From JBDHTS01 sp044221445 (GTDB lineage: Bacteria; Pseudomonadota; Alphaproteobacteria; Micavibrionales; Micavibrionaceae), in contig JBGAPF010000001.1 of the NCBI GenBank assembly GCA_044221445.1, positions 124,001 through 188,000 of the forward strand: a stretch of DNA of 64,000 nt, written 5' to 3'. A program made the translations under genes and the position numbers. This document shows, in pieces, positions 53,553 through 62,491 of this stretch; the stretch's first letter is position 1, and each line of letters opens with the position of its first letter. The notes under the pieces are model-generated. The model made no database searches. It was given only the letters and a program-made list of their open reading frames with translations, and had not been told where the DNA came from.

Positions 53553-54404
53553 TTATTCAGCCGCCGTCGCCTGCTGGTTTGAGAACGGCAGTTCAGCGCC
53601 GCCGAGGCCTACACCCTTGGATGGGATTTTTGCCTTGGTATTGGGATCTCTTTTCTCGTTTTTCTTGGCGGCGTTCAGCGGCGACATTTTGCCGTCGATG
53701 GTAGCGCCGGCTTCGACAGCCAGTTCTTTATAGGAAATCGAACCCGTGATCGAACCGCTGGCTTTCAGGCTCAGGCGGCCATGGACCGTGATATCGCCCT
53801 CGAAACGTCCGGCGATCACGCATTCGTCGATTTCGACCGTGCCGTAAAACACGCCGCTTTCAGCGATATCGAGGATGCTGGCGCCTTTAAGAGCGGCCTC
53901 GACGGTGCCTTCGACGATCAGCGTGTCGCACGACTCGATCTCGCCCGACATCGTGATGCCTTCTCCGACCACAAGACGGCGGCTGCTGGAGCGGGCGGCT
54001 TCGACGGAACTGCTGGAACCGTACTGGGCGTAGTTGCCGGGCGTATAGCCGGCGCCGGGAACGCGCAGCGCCTGCGGGCCCGTAGCGCCGGGACGCTGGA
54101 AGCCGGATGCGCCGGGAATGCCGTAGTCGCCTGATGCTGCCGTATCGGTGGGTTTATCGGTCGTGCTCATTGGTTTGGTTTCCTTTTCGATAGAGTGTTC
54201 GGTCTTGGCGGTTGAATGAGGAGTGGTCTGCGCGGCTGGCTGTGCAGGGGGACGCGCGCCCTGATGCAACGGGGCATGAAAAGGGGAAGACGGAGCATGT
54301 CCCGGGCTGGCGGAAGCGGGTTCGGATTTTTCCGAAGCGGGAGCGCCCTGGCCGGCCGATCCTGCCGTTGTGTTCTGTTCGTCGTTTTTGGGACGGTGGA
54401 ACAT
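53553..54404 (-). CDS. Bactofilin-family cytoskeletal protein
   Basis: Bactofilins polymerise into filaments that localise cell-wall and stalk proteins. Residues 1 to about 140 are low-complexity (Pro, Ser, Ala, Gly). The bactofilin beta-helix follows from about 140 to 240 (LVVGEGITMSGEIESCDTLIVEGTVEAA, GVFYGTVEIDECVIAGRFEGDI, GSITGSISYKELAVEAGA). The long N-terminal extension is more than usual and may carry partner-binding sites. The 240-base interval upstream holds its promoter and the end region of uvrC. Confidence 0.9.
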   Translation of the reverse strand: MFHRPKNDEQNTTAGSAGQGAPASEKSEPASASPGHAPSSPFHAPLHQGARPPAQPAAQTTPHSTAKTEHSIEKETKPMSTTDKPTDTAASGDYGIPGASGFQRPGATGPQALRVPGAGYTPGNYAQYGSSSSVEAARSSSRRLVVGEGITMSGEIESCDTLIVEGTVEAALKGASILDIAESGVFYGTVEIDECVIAGRFEGDITVHGRLSLKASGSITGSISYKELAVEAGATIDGKMSPLNAAKKNEKRDPNTKAKIPSKGVGLGGAELPFSNQQATAAE

Positions 54405-54644
54405 GCTGCATTACCCTTTCTGAAAGTCTAAGCAAAACGGTCAAAATACACGTCTTGAAACGTGTGCGTGCCATCACCTGTTGTCTTCTGCTAGTCTCTG
54501 AACACTAACAGCACTCTTAGTGGTCTGCAAGAGGGGAAAAGCAGCAAAAGCGCGGAATTTTGTGATTATTTTAAGGCAAAACTAACCTTGTAAATTTCAA
54601 TACGATGCTGATCGTAATTATAATTGTTTGATGTGATCGCTATT

Positions 54645-56516
54645 TTATCGGCCCTCGTGGAAATGGTTGTAAATTACGCGCGCGACCGCTTCTGAAATGC
54701 CCTCCACGCGCTGCAGGTCTTTTACGCCCGCCCGAGCGATTTCCCGGGCCGAGCCGAAATGATGCAGGAGGGCTTTTTTCCGGCGCGGGCCGATGCCGCC
54801 GATCTCATCCAGGGGCGACCGTGTAATATCCTTCGACCGCCGGGCCCTATGGGTTCCAATGGCGAAGCGGTGCGCTTCGTCGCGCAGCCGCTGCAGATAA
54901 TGAAGCACGGCGTCGTCGACCGGCAACTGGAAAGGCGCGGCGCCAGGTATGAAGAACTTTTCCCTGCCCGCGTTGCGGTCCGGCCCCTTGGCGATCGAGA
55001 CGAGATTGACCTGGCCGGTCAGCCCGGCCTCGCTGACGACCTCAAGCGCCGCGTTGAGCTGGCCCAGCCCGCCGTCGATCAGGACGAGGTCGGGCCAGTC
55101 CGGCGTTCCCGGCCCCCGCTCTTCCCTGGCCGCGCGCCCAAATCTTCGCGCCAGCACTTCACGCATCATGCCGTAATCGTCTGCGGCCTCCGCTTCGCGG
55201 ATGTTGAATTTGCGATAGGCGCTTTTACGAAAGCCCTCCGGCCCGGCGACGATCATCGCGCCGACCATATTGCTGCCCGAGATATGGCTGTTATCGTAGA
55301 CCTCGATCCGTTCCGGCGGCCGGTCCAGGCCGAACAACTTCGCGACCCCGGCCAGCATCCTGGCTTCTCCGTTGCGTTTCAGCCTGTCCTGCTCCAGCGC
55401 CTCCCTGGCGTTCCGGATCACGAAATCGACCAGATCCTTTTTCTGGCCTTTCAAAGGAATCACCAGCTTCACACGCGACCGCGCGATCATAGACAATGCC
55501 TGCTCCAGAAGGTCCGCCTCCGCCGCCTTATGGCTCAGGATCACCTCGGGCGGCACAGGCTTGTTCTCATAAAACTGCGCGGCGAAGGCGGAAAGGATGT
55601 CTTCGGGCAGGTTTTCCGGATCGTGCTTCGGGAAATAGGGTTTATTGCCATAATTCTGCCCTCCCCTGAAGAAGAAAACCTGAACGCAGCTGCGCCCGTT
55701 CTCCATATAAAGCCCCATGACATCGGCATCGCCTAGTGAGGCGACATTGATATCCTGCTTTTGCTGGATGGTGCTCAGGGCACGGATGCGGTCGCGTATT
55801 TTGGCGGCGCTTTCATAATCGAGCGCATCGCTGGCGGCCTGCATCTCCGCCGCCATCCGCTCCTGCACTTCTTTGCTTTTTCCTTTAAGAAAATCTTTTA
55901 TCTCGCTGATGTTTTTTGCATATGAATCGCGGCTTATAAGATCGACACACGGCGCAGAGCAGCGCTTGATATGATATTGAAGGCACGGTCTGGTGCGCTG
56001 GGCGAAATAGCTGTCCGTGCAGTTGCGCAGCATGAATGCGCGGTGCAGGGCGTTGATGGTGCGGTTGACCGCGCCCGCGGACGCGAACGGCCCGAAATAT
56101 TCGTTCTTCGGGTCCCGCGCCCCCCGATGCTTCGCCAGCAGCGGGAAGTCATGGCCCGCGGCGATCATGATATACGGGAAGGACTTGTCGTCCTTCATGA
56201 TCACGTTGTATCGCGGCTCCAGTTCCTTGATCAGGTTGGATTCCAGCAGCAGCGCCTCCACCTCCGTATGGGTGGTGATGAACATCATATCGACGGTTTC
56301 CGACACCATGCGCTTCAGGCGCAGCGGCAGCTTGCCCGTATTGGCATAGCTGCCCACCCGCTTTTTCAGCGACCGCGCCTTGCCCACGTATAATATCCCG
56401 CCCTCCTGCCCCAGCATCCGGTAGACGCCGGGCGTGTCGGGCAGTTCGCGGGCGAAACGCCGGATTAGGTCCGCGCCGCGCTCAAGAGATGTCGATGTGG
56501 TTGAGTCCCCGTCCAT
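54645..56516 (-). CDS. uvrC: Excinuclease ABC subunit UvrC
   Basis: UvrC makes both incisions in nucleotide excision repair. The 623-residue product has the GIY-YIG nuclease (PGVYRMLGQEGGILYVGKA), the UVR domain region, the C-terminal endonuclease with EVYDNSHISG and LVLIDGGLGQLNAAL, and the helix-hairpin-helix end (IGGIGPRRKKALLHHFGS). Length is normal. Confidence 0.97.
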   Translation of the reverse strand: MDGDSTTSTSLERGADLIRRFARELPDTPGVYRMLGQEGGILYVGKARSLKKRVGSYANTGKLPLRLKRMVSETVDMMFITTHTEVEALLLESNLIKELEPRYNVIMKDDKSFPYIMIAAGHDFPLLAKHRGARDPKNEYFGPFASAGAVNRTINALHRAFMLRNCTDSYFAQRTRPCLQYHIKRCSAPCVDLISRDSYAKNISEIKDFLKGKSKEVQERMAAEMQAASDALDYESAAKIRDRIRALSTIQQKQDINVASLGDADVMGLYMENGRSCVQVFFFRGGQNYGNKPYFPKHDPENLPEDILSAFAAQFYENKPVPPEVILSHKAAEADLLEQALSMIARSRVKLVIPLKGQKKDLVDFVIRNAREALEQDRLKRNGEARMLAGVAKLFGLDRPPERIEVYDNSHISGSNMVGAMIVAGPEGFRKSAYRKFNIREAEAADDYGMMREVLARRFGRAAREERGPGTPDWPDLVLIDGGLGQLNAALEVVSEAGLTGQVNLVSIAKGPDRNAGREKFFIPGAAPFQLPVDDAVLHYLQRLRDEAHRFAIGTHRARRSKDITRSPLDEIGGIGPRRKKALLHHFGSAREIARAGVKDLQRVEGISEAVARVIYNHFHEGR

Positions 56517-56665
56517 TCCTCACTTATTTAAGCCGGGAAACGACGTCCGGCAATGCATACGATTGACTTCACGGAACCAAATTCATGCTCCCAGCTTGAC
56601 AATTATTGCATGTTATCAACTATAAGTTATGCAAAAATATAACAAGCGTTAAGGGGGTATAAGTC

Positions 56666-57265
56666 ATGCAGACCATTGCGATCAGACATCACATCACAGG
56701 CGCACACCTTTATGGCGGGTCGTTTCCCGACATCAGGCGCGCCGTCGAACAGGCGGCGGCAGACGGAGTCGACCTGTCCGGCGCCGACCTTCGCCATGCA
56801 AGACTCGGCAACGCAGCGCTTGACGGCCTCGTCATGAGGGGGGCGCGGCTCGACGGGGCCAATCTTGCCGGGGCGAACATGTCGGAGGCGCGACTGGACG
56901 GAACGGTCTTTACCGGCGCTGCGCTGCATAATGCATGCCTGTGCCTTTCAGGACTGACACGATGCGACTTTACCGCCGCCCTGTTCGGCGCCACCGACAT
57001 CACAGGCGCGCGCATCGACCGCTCCCGGTTTTCGACGCCCTCTGCCTTCACCCTGAATTTCCGCGAGGCGGAAAGCTTCGACGGGTGCCTGTATTTCGAC
57101 GAAGCCATGACGCCCTGCCCGTTCTCCCGCCCGCCGCTGGTGATCAGCGGCCTGGCGAAGACCATCGCCGTGATGGACAGGCACGTGCTGGCGGGCGCGG
57201 TGGCCGTGGAGATAGCGGAGTTCCTGGCGCAGGCATACATCGGTATGAAAAGCCTGCAGGCCTGA
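56666..57265 (+). CDS. Pentapeptide-repeat protein
   Basis: The 199-residue protein has a run of pentapeptide repeats (A[DN]LxGA-type: DLSGADLRHARLGNAALDG, ANLAGANMSEARLDG) at about residues 33-130, which form a right-handed beta-helix. The C-terminal 70 residues are helical and without repeats. Repeat proteins of this kind can mimic DNA (gyrase protection) or act as scaffolds; I cannot decide. It is followed by a GC-rich stem-loop at 57278-57305. Confidence 0.85.
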   Translation: MQTIAIRHHITGAHLYGGSFPDIRRAVEQAAADGVDLSGADLRHARLGNAALDGLVMRGARLDGANLAGANMSEARLDGTVFTGAALHNACLCLSGLTRCDFTAALFGATDITGARIDRSRFSTPSAFTLNFREAESFDGCLYFDEAMTPCPFSRPPLVISGLAKTIAVMDRHVLAGAVAVEIAEFLAQAYIGMKSLQA

Positions 57266-57277
57266 AATAAATCACGT

Positions 57278-57305
57278 CGCCGCCGCGGGGGGAAATGCGG
57301 CGGCG
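57278..57305 (+). terminator. GC-rich stem-loop after the pentapeptide gene
   Basis: CGCCGCCGC pairs with GCGGCGGCG around a 10-base loop, 12 bases after the stop of the pentapeptide-repeat gene. No T run follows. It is likely to slow or stop transcription. Confidence 0.45.
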
Positions 57306-57332
57306 CCGATACTGTGTGGGGAATGGAGTATG

Positions 57333-57581
57333 ATGGTTTACGCGAAGTGCGGGCGGCTGTTCGCCGTCCACGCCGAATGGGACGGGGCTTTTACCGCGCG
57401 CCCGTTTTTCAAAATACAGGATTGCCATGGGGAAAAAATTTTTGATATGCCGTATTGCCGTGTCATCTTTACGCCCGGCGCGGCGGGAACCCGCAAAAAA
57501 ATTTCAGGATGGGAACATAATGTCTGCGGCAATCGACCATTTCATCGGCCTGCTCCGCGAACTGCAGAAGATCGACCCTGA
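57333..57581 (+). CDS. Doubtful small protein gene overlapping the MarR gene start
   Basis: An ATG at 57333 with GGAG nearby opens 82 codons (VYAKCGRLFAVHAEWDGAF...). Codon use is reasonable in the first 65 codons. It overlaps the MarR-type gene by 62 bases in another frame. The last part is only a shadow. I list it because it fills the interval between the terminator and the regulator, but give it low weight. Confidence 0.25.
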   Translation: MVYAKCGRLFAVHAEWDGAFTARPFFKIQDCHGEKIFDMPYCRVIFTPGAAGTRKKISGWEHNVCGNRPFHRPAPRTAEDRP

Positions 57582-57870
57582 ATTTCCCCTTCAATACGCC
57601 GTATGCCTGGCAGAGATCGCGCAGAACGAAGGCCTGTCCCTCACCCATCTATCTGAAAGGACGGGCATGCCGCTGTCCACCGTTTCGCGGATCGTCGGCG
57701 CGCTGTCCCGCCACCGCCAGCGCGGCACGGCCTATGGCCTCATCAGGGTCAGCGTCGCCGCCGAGGAACGCCGCCGCAAAGAACTGCATCTGACCGGCCA
57801 GGGCCGCGACGTCATGGACGGCATTGCAAAAATTCTTGGGTCGCCCGAGCCGGAACGGTTGCGGGCCTGA
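57520..57870 (+). CDS. MarR-family transcriptional regulator
   Basis: The ATG at 57520 lies behind GGGAACATA; the open frame further upstream does not resemble the family. The 116-residue protein has the winged-helix core (LQYAVCLAEIAQNEGLSLTHLSERTGMPLSTVSRIVGALSR), a wing (GLIRVSVAAEERRRKELHLTGQG), and the end of a MarR domain. It is short for the family, lacking some of the dimerisation helices. Target genes are not identifiable; the pentapeptide gene is a candidate neighbour. Confidence 0.82.
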   Translation: MSAAIDHFIGLLRELQKIDPEFPLQYAVCLAEIAQNEGLSLTHLSERTGMPLSTVSRIVGALSRHRQRGTAYGLIRVSVAAEERRRKELHLTGQGRDVMDGIAKILGSPEPERLRA

Positions 57871-57903
57871 CGTCATTATGCTTATTTAGGCCCTCCCCGG
57901 CGC

Positions 57904-57989
57904 GGGCGCGTGGTGGAATGGTAGACACACAGGACTTAAAATCCTGAGGTCGCAAGACCGTGAGGGTTCGAGTCCCTCCGCGCCCACCA
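57904..57989 (+). tRNA. tRNA-Leu (anticodon UAA)
   Basis: The 86-base gene folds with acceptor GGGCGCG/CGCGCCC, anticodon stem CAGGA/TCCTG with loop CTTAAAA (anticodon TAA), an extended variable arm and T loop GGTTCGAGTCC. CCA is encoded. The unknown gene at 58064 follows, so the tRNA may be an integration site, though no att repeat is seen. Confidence 0.95.
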
Positions 57990-58063
57990 GATTTCATAAT
58001 ATTTTGTTGCATATAAAAGGCGGCCTTTTTATTAATGCGTTATGTATTAATAAAGGCATCGAA

Positions 58064-59749
58064 ATGAGCAGACACAGCTTTACGCCCCTTGGATTGTTGG
58101 ATCACCCCCAGACTGCGGTTGTGGGCCTTTGGAAAGAGGCTGGCGGTAAACAGCGAATAGCCGTGACGATGCTGACCGAGGGTTTGTCGGACGGCAAAGC
58201 AAAGGCTGCCGCAAAACAGGTATCCGGACTTTTACATAGCCGGCTGAAGCCCATGCTGGGCGTGACGCCGCAAGATCTCTCGGGAACGTTTCTTCGTTTT
58301 GCACAGAATGAAAAGCCCCTTGTCGTAAAACCGCGCGAAGTCAGGCATGCCGCTTTTATCGGAGAATATATTTTAAGCGAGACGCCAAACAACGTCATCG
58401 TTTTCAACACCCCTGAGCGGCCCGCATTCTGGGCAACTTTAAACTACCTTGGCCTAAGTCCCGAAATTGGGTTCGAACTCGCGCAATCCCAAGCGCTTGG
58501 GACCGAAGATCACAACGTAACAACACAGGGGCCCGTGGGCACGGCCCATAAATTCTGTACCGCTCTAAGCAAAAGAAAAGTTCTCCTTTTAGGTCCTAAT
58601 AATCAGACTCTGAGTGCCTCCAAGAGCGACCGCCTTATCAGCGATGTTCGCGCCGCGTTCAAGGTTATGCTGCCGGGGTTCAGCGAAAAAGAGCAGATCG
58701 CCTTAGCCTGCCTGAGATATGACCTGAATGCTTTTGACAGGTTTGAAAGGGGGATGCCTTCCTGGGTCAAGGCCATTCCCAATGTCATGAATTCCGCGAC
58801 TGCGGGAGTATTCAATATTTTGGCAAGGATAGTCGGGCAGAAAGGCCGGCTCACAGGACAGCAGCTGGAAACATTAAAAGGGGCATGGCTGACAGGAGAA
58901 AAAGCAAAAAAAATACAAAATGAGGGTGGCAGGTATTTTATCAGCGAACATGGGCCGCTTTATCAGCATGGCGTTCATACCGAAGCGTATCTGCGCAGAA
59001 AATGGGAGCCGGCTTACGGGATCCCTCTAGAAGCGATTGAGCCAAAACCAAGTATCTATCATATCGATCCTGCAACACAGGAAGTTTCCCTGCAGATTGC
59101 GGACGGGCTGCATTTTCTTCCTCAGAATATTTGCCTGTTTGAATATTCGCAACGGTCAAGCCGGCCCGATTCTGAAGACACCGTTTACAGCAACTACGTC
59201 CTGGCAAGGCAGGTCGATGAAAATCTTATAAAATTCCAATGTCTTAGCCATCTGGAAGACTATTATTTCCTTCATGATGTCACCGTAAATGTCCGCCTGG
59301 AAAACGGCGTAGCGGTTCATTGGGAGCTATCGAGCGATAATCTCGAAAATCCCCCCCAGGACCCCTCGAAAATGTCGCGGGATATTACTTTTGCCGTCGC
59401 CTATTGCCTGATGGCGCTGGCAAATATAAACCGCCCAGGTTTCATGAGGACATTTCAGGGGCCTGCCAATGCCGACAAGGATCGCCATACGGGCAAGCAC
59501 AACTTTCCCTTTTTCCGATACCTGACTGTTGGCATTGACGGTTTTGAAAACCTGGGACGCACAAAAACAATAAGTGCCGGCACAGGCATGATTTCAAGCC
59601 GCCAATCGCCCGTCCTGCATATGGTTACCCGTCATTGCAGGAAGATCCGTGACGATGAAGGCAACATCGTCGATATTAAAATCATCGACCCGTATCAACG
59701 GGGCGATGAGAACAAAGGCATCTTAACCAAAGGCATGAGACCTGCCTGA
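58064..59749 (+). CDS. Large protein of unknown function next to tRNA-Leu
   Basis: I start at the ATG at 58064 (AAAGGC site), giving 561 residues. No signal peptide or membrane helix appears. I recognise no domain with confidence. The C-terminal stretch SRQSPVLHMVTRHCRKIRDD followed by IIDPYQRGDEN is like the RRGHWR...WVRPHxRG endings of several phage-encoded proteins, a weak resemblance. Lower GC than neighbours and location directly after a tRNA gene suggest an acquired element, perhaps a phage remnant. It is a single gene with no integrase nearby. Confidence 0.7.
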   Translation: MSRHSFTPLGLLDHPQTAVVGLWKEAGGKQRIAVTMLTEGLSDGKAKAAAKQVSGLLHSRLKPMLGVTPQDLSGTFLRFAQNEKPLVVKPREVRHAAFIGEYILSETPNNVIVFNTPERPAFWATLNYLGLSPEIGFELAQSQALGTEDHNVTTQGPVGTAHKFCTALSKRKVLLLGPNNQTLSASKSDRLISDVRAAFKVMLPGFSEKEQIALACLRYDLNAFDRFERGMPSWVKAIPNVMNSATAGVFNILARIVGQKGRLTGQQLETLKGAWLTGEKAKKIQNEGGRYFISEHGPLYQHGVHTEAYLRRKWEPAYGIPLEAIEPKPSIYHIDPATQEVSLQIADGLHFLPQNICLFEYSQRSSRPDSEDTVYSNYVLARQVDENLIKFQCLSHLEDYYFLHDVTVNVRLENGVAVHWELSSDNLENPPQDPSKMSRDITFAVAYCLMALANINRPGFMRTFQGPANADKDRHTGKHNFPFFRYLTVGIDGFENLGRTKTISAGTGMISSRQSPVLHMVTRHCRKIRDDEGNIVDIKIIDPYQRGDENKGILTKGMRPA

Positions 59750-59754
59750 TATGA

Positions 59755-60186
59755 TTATTTTCTAAGAAACAACTCGAACGCCTTCAACGTCTCGCGGCTG
59801 ACATGATGCTCGATCCCCTCGGCGTCCATTTCGGCGATGCCTTGAGGCAACCCCAAAGCCAGCAGAAAATCAACGACGGTTTTATGGCGCTCCTTGCAAC
59901 GTCGGGCCAGCGCCTCCCCTTCCGAGGTCAGAAACAGGGACCGATAAGGCTTGTTGGTTACAAACCCTTCCCGGTTCAGGCGTCCGATAATTTTATTCAC
60001 GGTCGCATGGGAAACGCCGAACCGTTCCGCAAGATCTGAGACGCGGGCTTCGCCGTTGGCATCGATCAGGTCGGCGATCAGTTCGACATAATCCTCGGCC
60101 GTCTCGGTCTGGTGCGCCTCGCGCAGGCGTTCGAACCAGAGGGCCTGGCGTTCGGGGTCGGCGAGCGTTTCGGGTAAAGCGTCCAT
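59755..60186 (-). CDS. mntR: Manganese-responsive transcriptional regulator MntR
   Basis: MntR represses Mn uptake genes when bound to Mn2+. The 143-residue protein has a DtxR-type winged helix (VSDLAERFGVSHATVNKIIGRLNREGFV) and a C-terminal metal-binding/dimer helix region (HKTVVDFLLALG, EGIEHHVS). It is divergent from mntH with a palindrome between them, as expected for the repressor of that transporter. Confidence 0.92.
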   Translation of the reverse strand: MDALPETLADPERQALWFERLREAHQTETAEDYVELIADLIDANGEARVSDLAERFGVSHATVNKIIGRLNREGFVTNKPYRSLFLTSEGEALARRCKERHKTVVDFLLALGLPQGIAEMDAEGIEHHVSRETLKAFELFLRK

Positions 60187-60227
60187 GCTTTGATTATACC
60201 ATATGTTTAATAATGTTGCCCAGGCTA

Positions 60228-60245
60228 AACTATTTACCTATAGTT
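60228..60245. promoter_or_regulatory. Candidate MntR operator between mntR and mntH
   Basis: AACTAT-N6-ATAGTT is a perfect inverted repeat immediately upstream of the mntH ATG at 60251, in the AT-rich divergent region. Its place matches operator positions of Mn-responsive repressors. Assignment rests on location and symmetry. Confidence 0.55.
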
Positions 60246-60250
60246 ATAGT

Positions 60251-61582
60251 ATGAGCATTGAAAACCCCGCCGTGAAGCCTTTCAACGCCGTCAGCCTGTC
60301 CGAGGTGCACAGGAGTATCCGCATCCCTGAAGGCGCCGGGTTCTGGCGCAAGATGATGGCTTTCGCGGGGCCCGGCTATCTCGTCGCGGTCGGTTATATG
60401 GACCCCGGCAACTGGGCGACCGATATCGCGGGCGGGTCGGCGTTCGGATATCAACTGCTGTCCGTTATCCTGATATCCAACCTGATGGCCATCCTGTTGC
60501 AGTCTTTAAGCGCCCGGCTTGGCATCGCCACGGGCATGGACCTGGCCCAGGCCTGCCGCCGGCAATACCCGAAGCCGGTCAGCTTTGTCCTGTGGGTTTT
60601 ATGTGAAATCGCGATCTGCGCCTGCGACCTGGCGGAGATCATCGGCACGGCCATCGCCCTGAACCTGCTGTTCGGCCTGCCGCTGATCGTCGGGATCGGG
60701 CTGACGGCGCTCGACACCTTCATGATCCTGTTTCTGCAAAGCCGCGGTTTCCGCTATCTGGAGGCCTTCATCCTGGCCCTAATGGTCATCGTCGCGGGCT
60801 GTTTCGTGGCCCAGATCGCCCTGGCTCAGCCTGAACTCGGGCCGCTCCTGAGCGGCTATATCCCGAGCGCCGCCATCGTTACCAACCCCGCCATGCTGTA
60901 TATCGCCATCGGCATCCTGGGCGCGACCGTCATGCCCCATAATCTTTACCTCCATTCCGCCATCGTCCAGACGCGGGCCTTCGGCGCGGAACCGGCCCAG
61001 AAGCGCGAAGCCATCACATTCGCGACCATCGATTCCACGGTGGCCTTGACCCTGGCGCTGTTCATCAATTCGGCGATCCTGATCATGGGCGCGGCGGTGT
61101 TCCACCAGAACGGCCATAACGAGGTCGCGGGCATCCAGGAAGCCCACCACCTTCTCACCCCCCTGCTCGGCACGACGATGGCCAGCACTCTGTTCGCGCT
61201 GGCGCTTCTGGCGTCGGGCCAGAACTCGACCGTCACGGCGACCCTGGCCGGCCAGGTGGTGATGGAGGGTTTTCTGAATATCCGCCTCAAACCGTGGCTG
61301 CGCCGGCTGATCACGCGCGGCCTTGCGCTCATCCCGGCGGTCATTGTCTGCGCCCTTTACGGGGAACAGGGCACGACCGCGCTGCTGATCCTGTCCCAGG
61401 TGGTTTTGAGCCTTCAGCTTCCCTTCGCCGTCATCCCGCTCATCCAGTTCTGCGCCAGCAAAAAGCTGATGGCCCAGTACAGGCCGAAAATCGTCACGCT
61501 GGTCCTGGCATGGGCGGTGGCGCTGGTCATCGTCGGCCTGAACATCAAACTGCTGGCCGACTTCTTCTCGGGCGCCGGTTAA
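60251..61582 (+). CDS. mntH: NRAMP-family Mn2+/Fe2+ transporter MntH
   Basis: MntH is a proton-coupled importer of divalent metals. I start at the ATG at 60251, just after the palindrome; the frame is open to 60203. The 443-residue product has 11 predicted helices, the metal-binding MDPGNWATD, the transport signature GATVMPHNLYLHSAIVQTR and GQNSTVTATLAGQ. Regulation by the divergent mntR is likely. Confidence 0.95.
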   Translation: MSIENPAVKPFNAVSLSEVHRSIRIPEGAGFWRKMMAFAGPGYLVAVGYMDPGNWATDIAGGSAFGYQLLSVILISNLMAILLQSLSARLGIATGMDLAQACRRQYPKPVSFVLWVLCEIAICACDLAEIIGTAIALNLLFGLPLIVGIGLTALDTFMILFLQSRGFRYLEAFILALMVIVAGCFVAQIALAQPELGPLLSGYIPSAAIVTNPAMLYIAIGILGATVMPHNLYLHSAIVQTRAFGAEPAQKREAITFATIDSTVALTLALFINSAILIMGAAVFHQNGHNEVAGIQEAHHLLTPLLGTTMASTLFALALLASGQNSTVTATLAGQVVMEGFLNIRLKPWLRRLITRGLALIPAVIVCALYGEQGTTALLILSQVVLSLQLPFAVIPLIQFCASKKLMAQYRPKIVTLVLAWAVALVIVGLNIKLLADFFSGAG

Positions 61583-61658
61583 GGAATAAAACTTGACCCC
61601 CAGCCCCAAATCCTTAGGATGCTCCCCATTAAAGGAAGCGCTTCAGGCTTAGAGACAT

Positions 61659-62489
61659 ATGGGGATTTCCCAGTTACACATCGACAATGTCGTGGTCAGG
61701 CTCGCCCGATCCAGACAGGAGATCGAGGCGGCCCAGCACCTCCGCTACAAGGTCTTTTATGAAGAGTACAAGGCCGTCCCCACACCGGAGATGGCAGCGT
61801 CGCGTCGTGACGCGGACGCTTATGACGATATCGCCGACCATCTGATTGTCGTCGACGAGTCGATTGCAGACCCTGAACAGCGCATCGTTGGCACATACCG
61901 TCTGCTTCGTCAGGAATCCGCTAAAAAATTCGGCCAGTTCTACACCAGCGGCGAATACGATATTTCGTCCCTGACCGGCAGCGACGCCTCGCTTCTCGAA
62001 CTGGGCCGTTCCTGCGTCCTTGGCGATTACCGCACCCGTCCTGTTTTGCAATTGCTGTGGCAGGGCATCACCGACTACATGCTGGACCATAATATCGAAC
62101 TGATGTTCGGCTGCGCCAGCTTGCACGGCACCGACATAGACGGCATGGCCATTCCCCTGTCCTATCTTTACCACTACCATCTGGCGCCCGCCGACCTGCG
62201 CCCGCGCGCGCTGCCGGACCTGTATGTCGATATGAACATCGTCCCGAAAGACCGGATCGACCATAAAGCCGCCTTCGCCATGCTGCCGCCCCTGATCAAG
62301 GGCTATCTGCGTGTCGGCGCGTCGATCGGCGACGGCGCCGTGATCGACCGCCAGTTCAATACGGTCGACGTCTGCATCGTCATGCCGATGAGCCATGTGA
62401 CGGCCCGTTACAAGCGTCATTACTCCCGCAAGGTCAACCGGGACATCCCCGAATACGACGACGTCCTCGCGGGCGGCCAGATCCTTTAG
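61659..62489 (+). CDS. olsB: Ornithine N-acyltransferase OlsB-like protein
   Basis: OlsB transfers a 3-hydroxyacyl chain to ornithine in the first step of ornithine-lipid synthesis. The 276-residue protein has the GNAT-type N-acyltransferase pattern AQHLRYKVFYEEY, IVGTYRLLR, SLLELGRSCV and YDDVLAGGQ. The next gene, two bases after, is a PlsC-type acyltransferase, the OlsA partner. Substrate assignment follows from the pair. Confidence 0.85.
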   Translation: MGISQLHIDNVVVRLARSRQEIEAAQHLRYKVFYEEYKAVPTPEMAASRRDADAYDDIADHLIVVDESIADPEQRIVGTYRLLRQESAKKFGQFYTSGEYDISSLTGSDASLLELGRSCVLGDYRTRPVLQLLWQGITDYMLDHNIELMFGCASLHGTDIDGMAIPLSYLYHYHLAPADLRPRALPDLYVDMNIVPKDRIDHKAAFAMLPPLIKGYLRVGASIGDGAVIDRQFNTVDVCIVMPMSHVTARYKRHYSRKVNRDIPEYDDVLAGGQIL

Positions 62490-62491
62490 GC

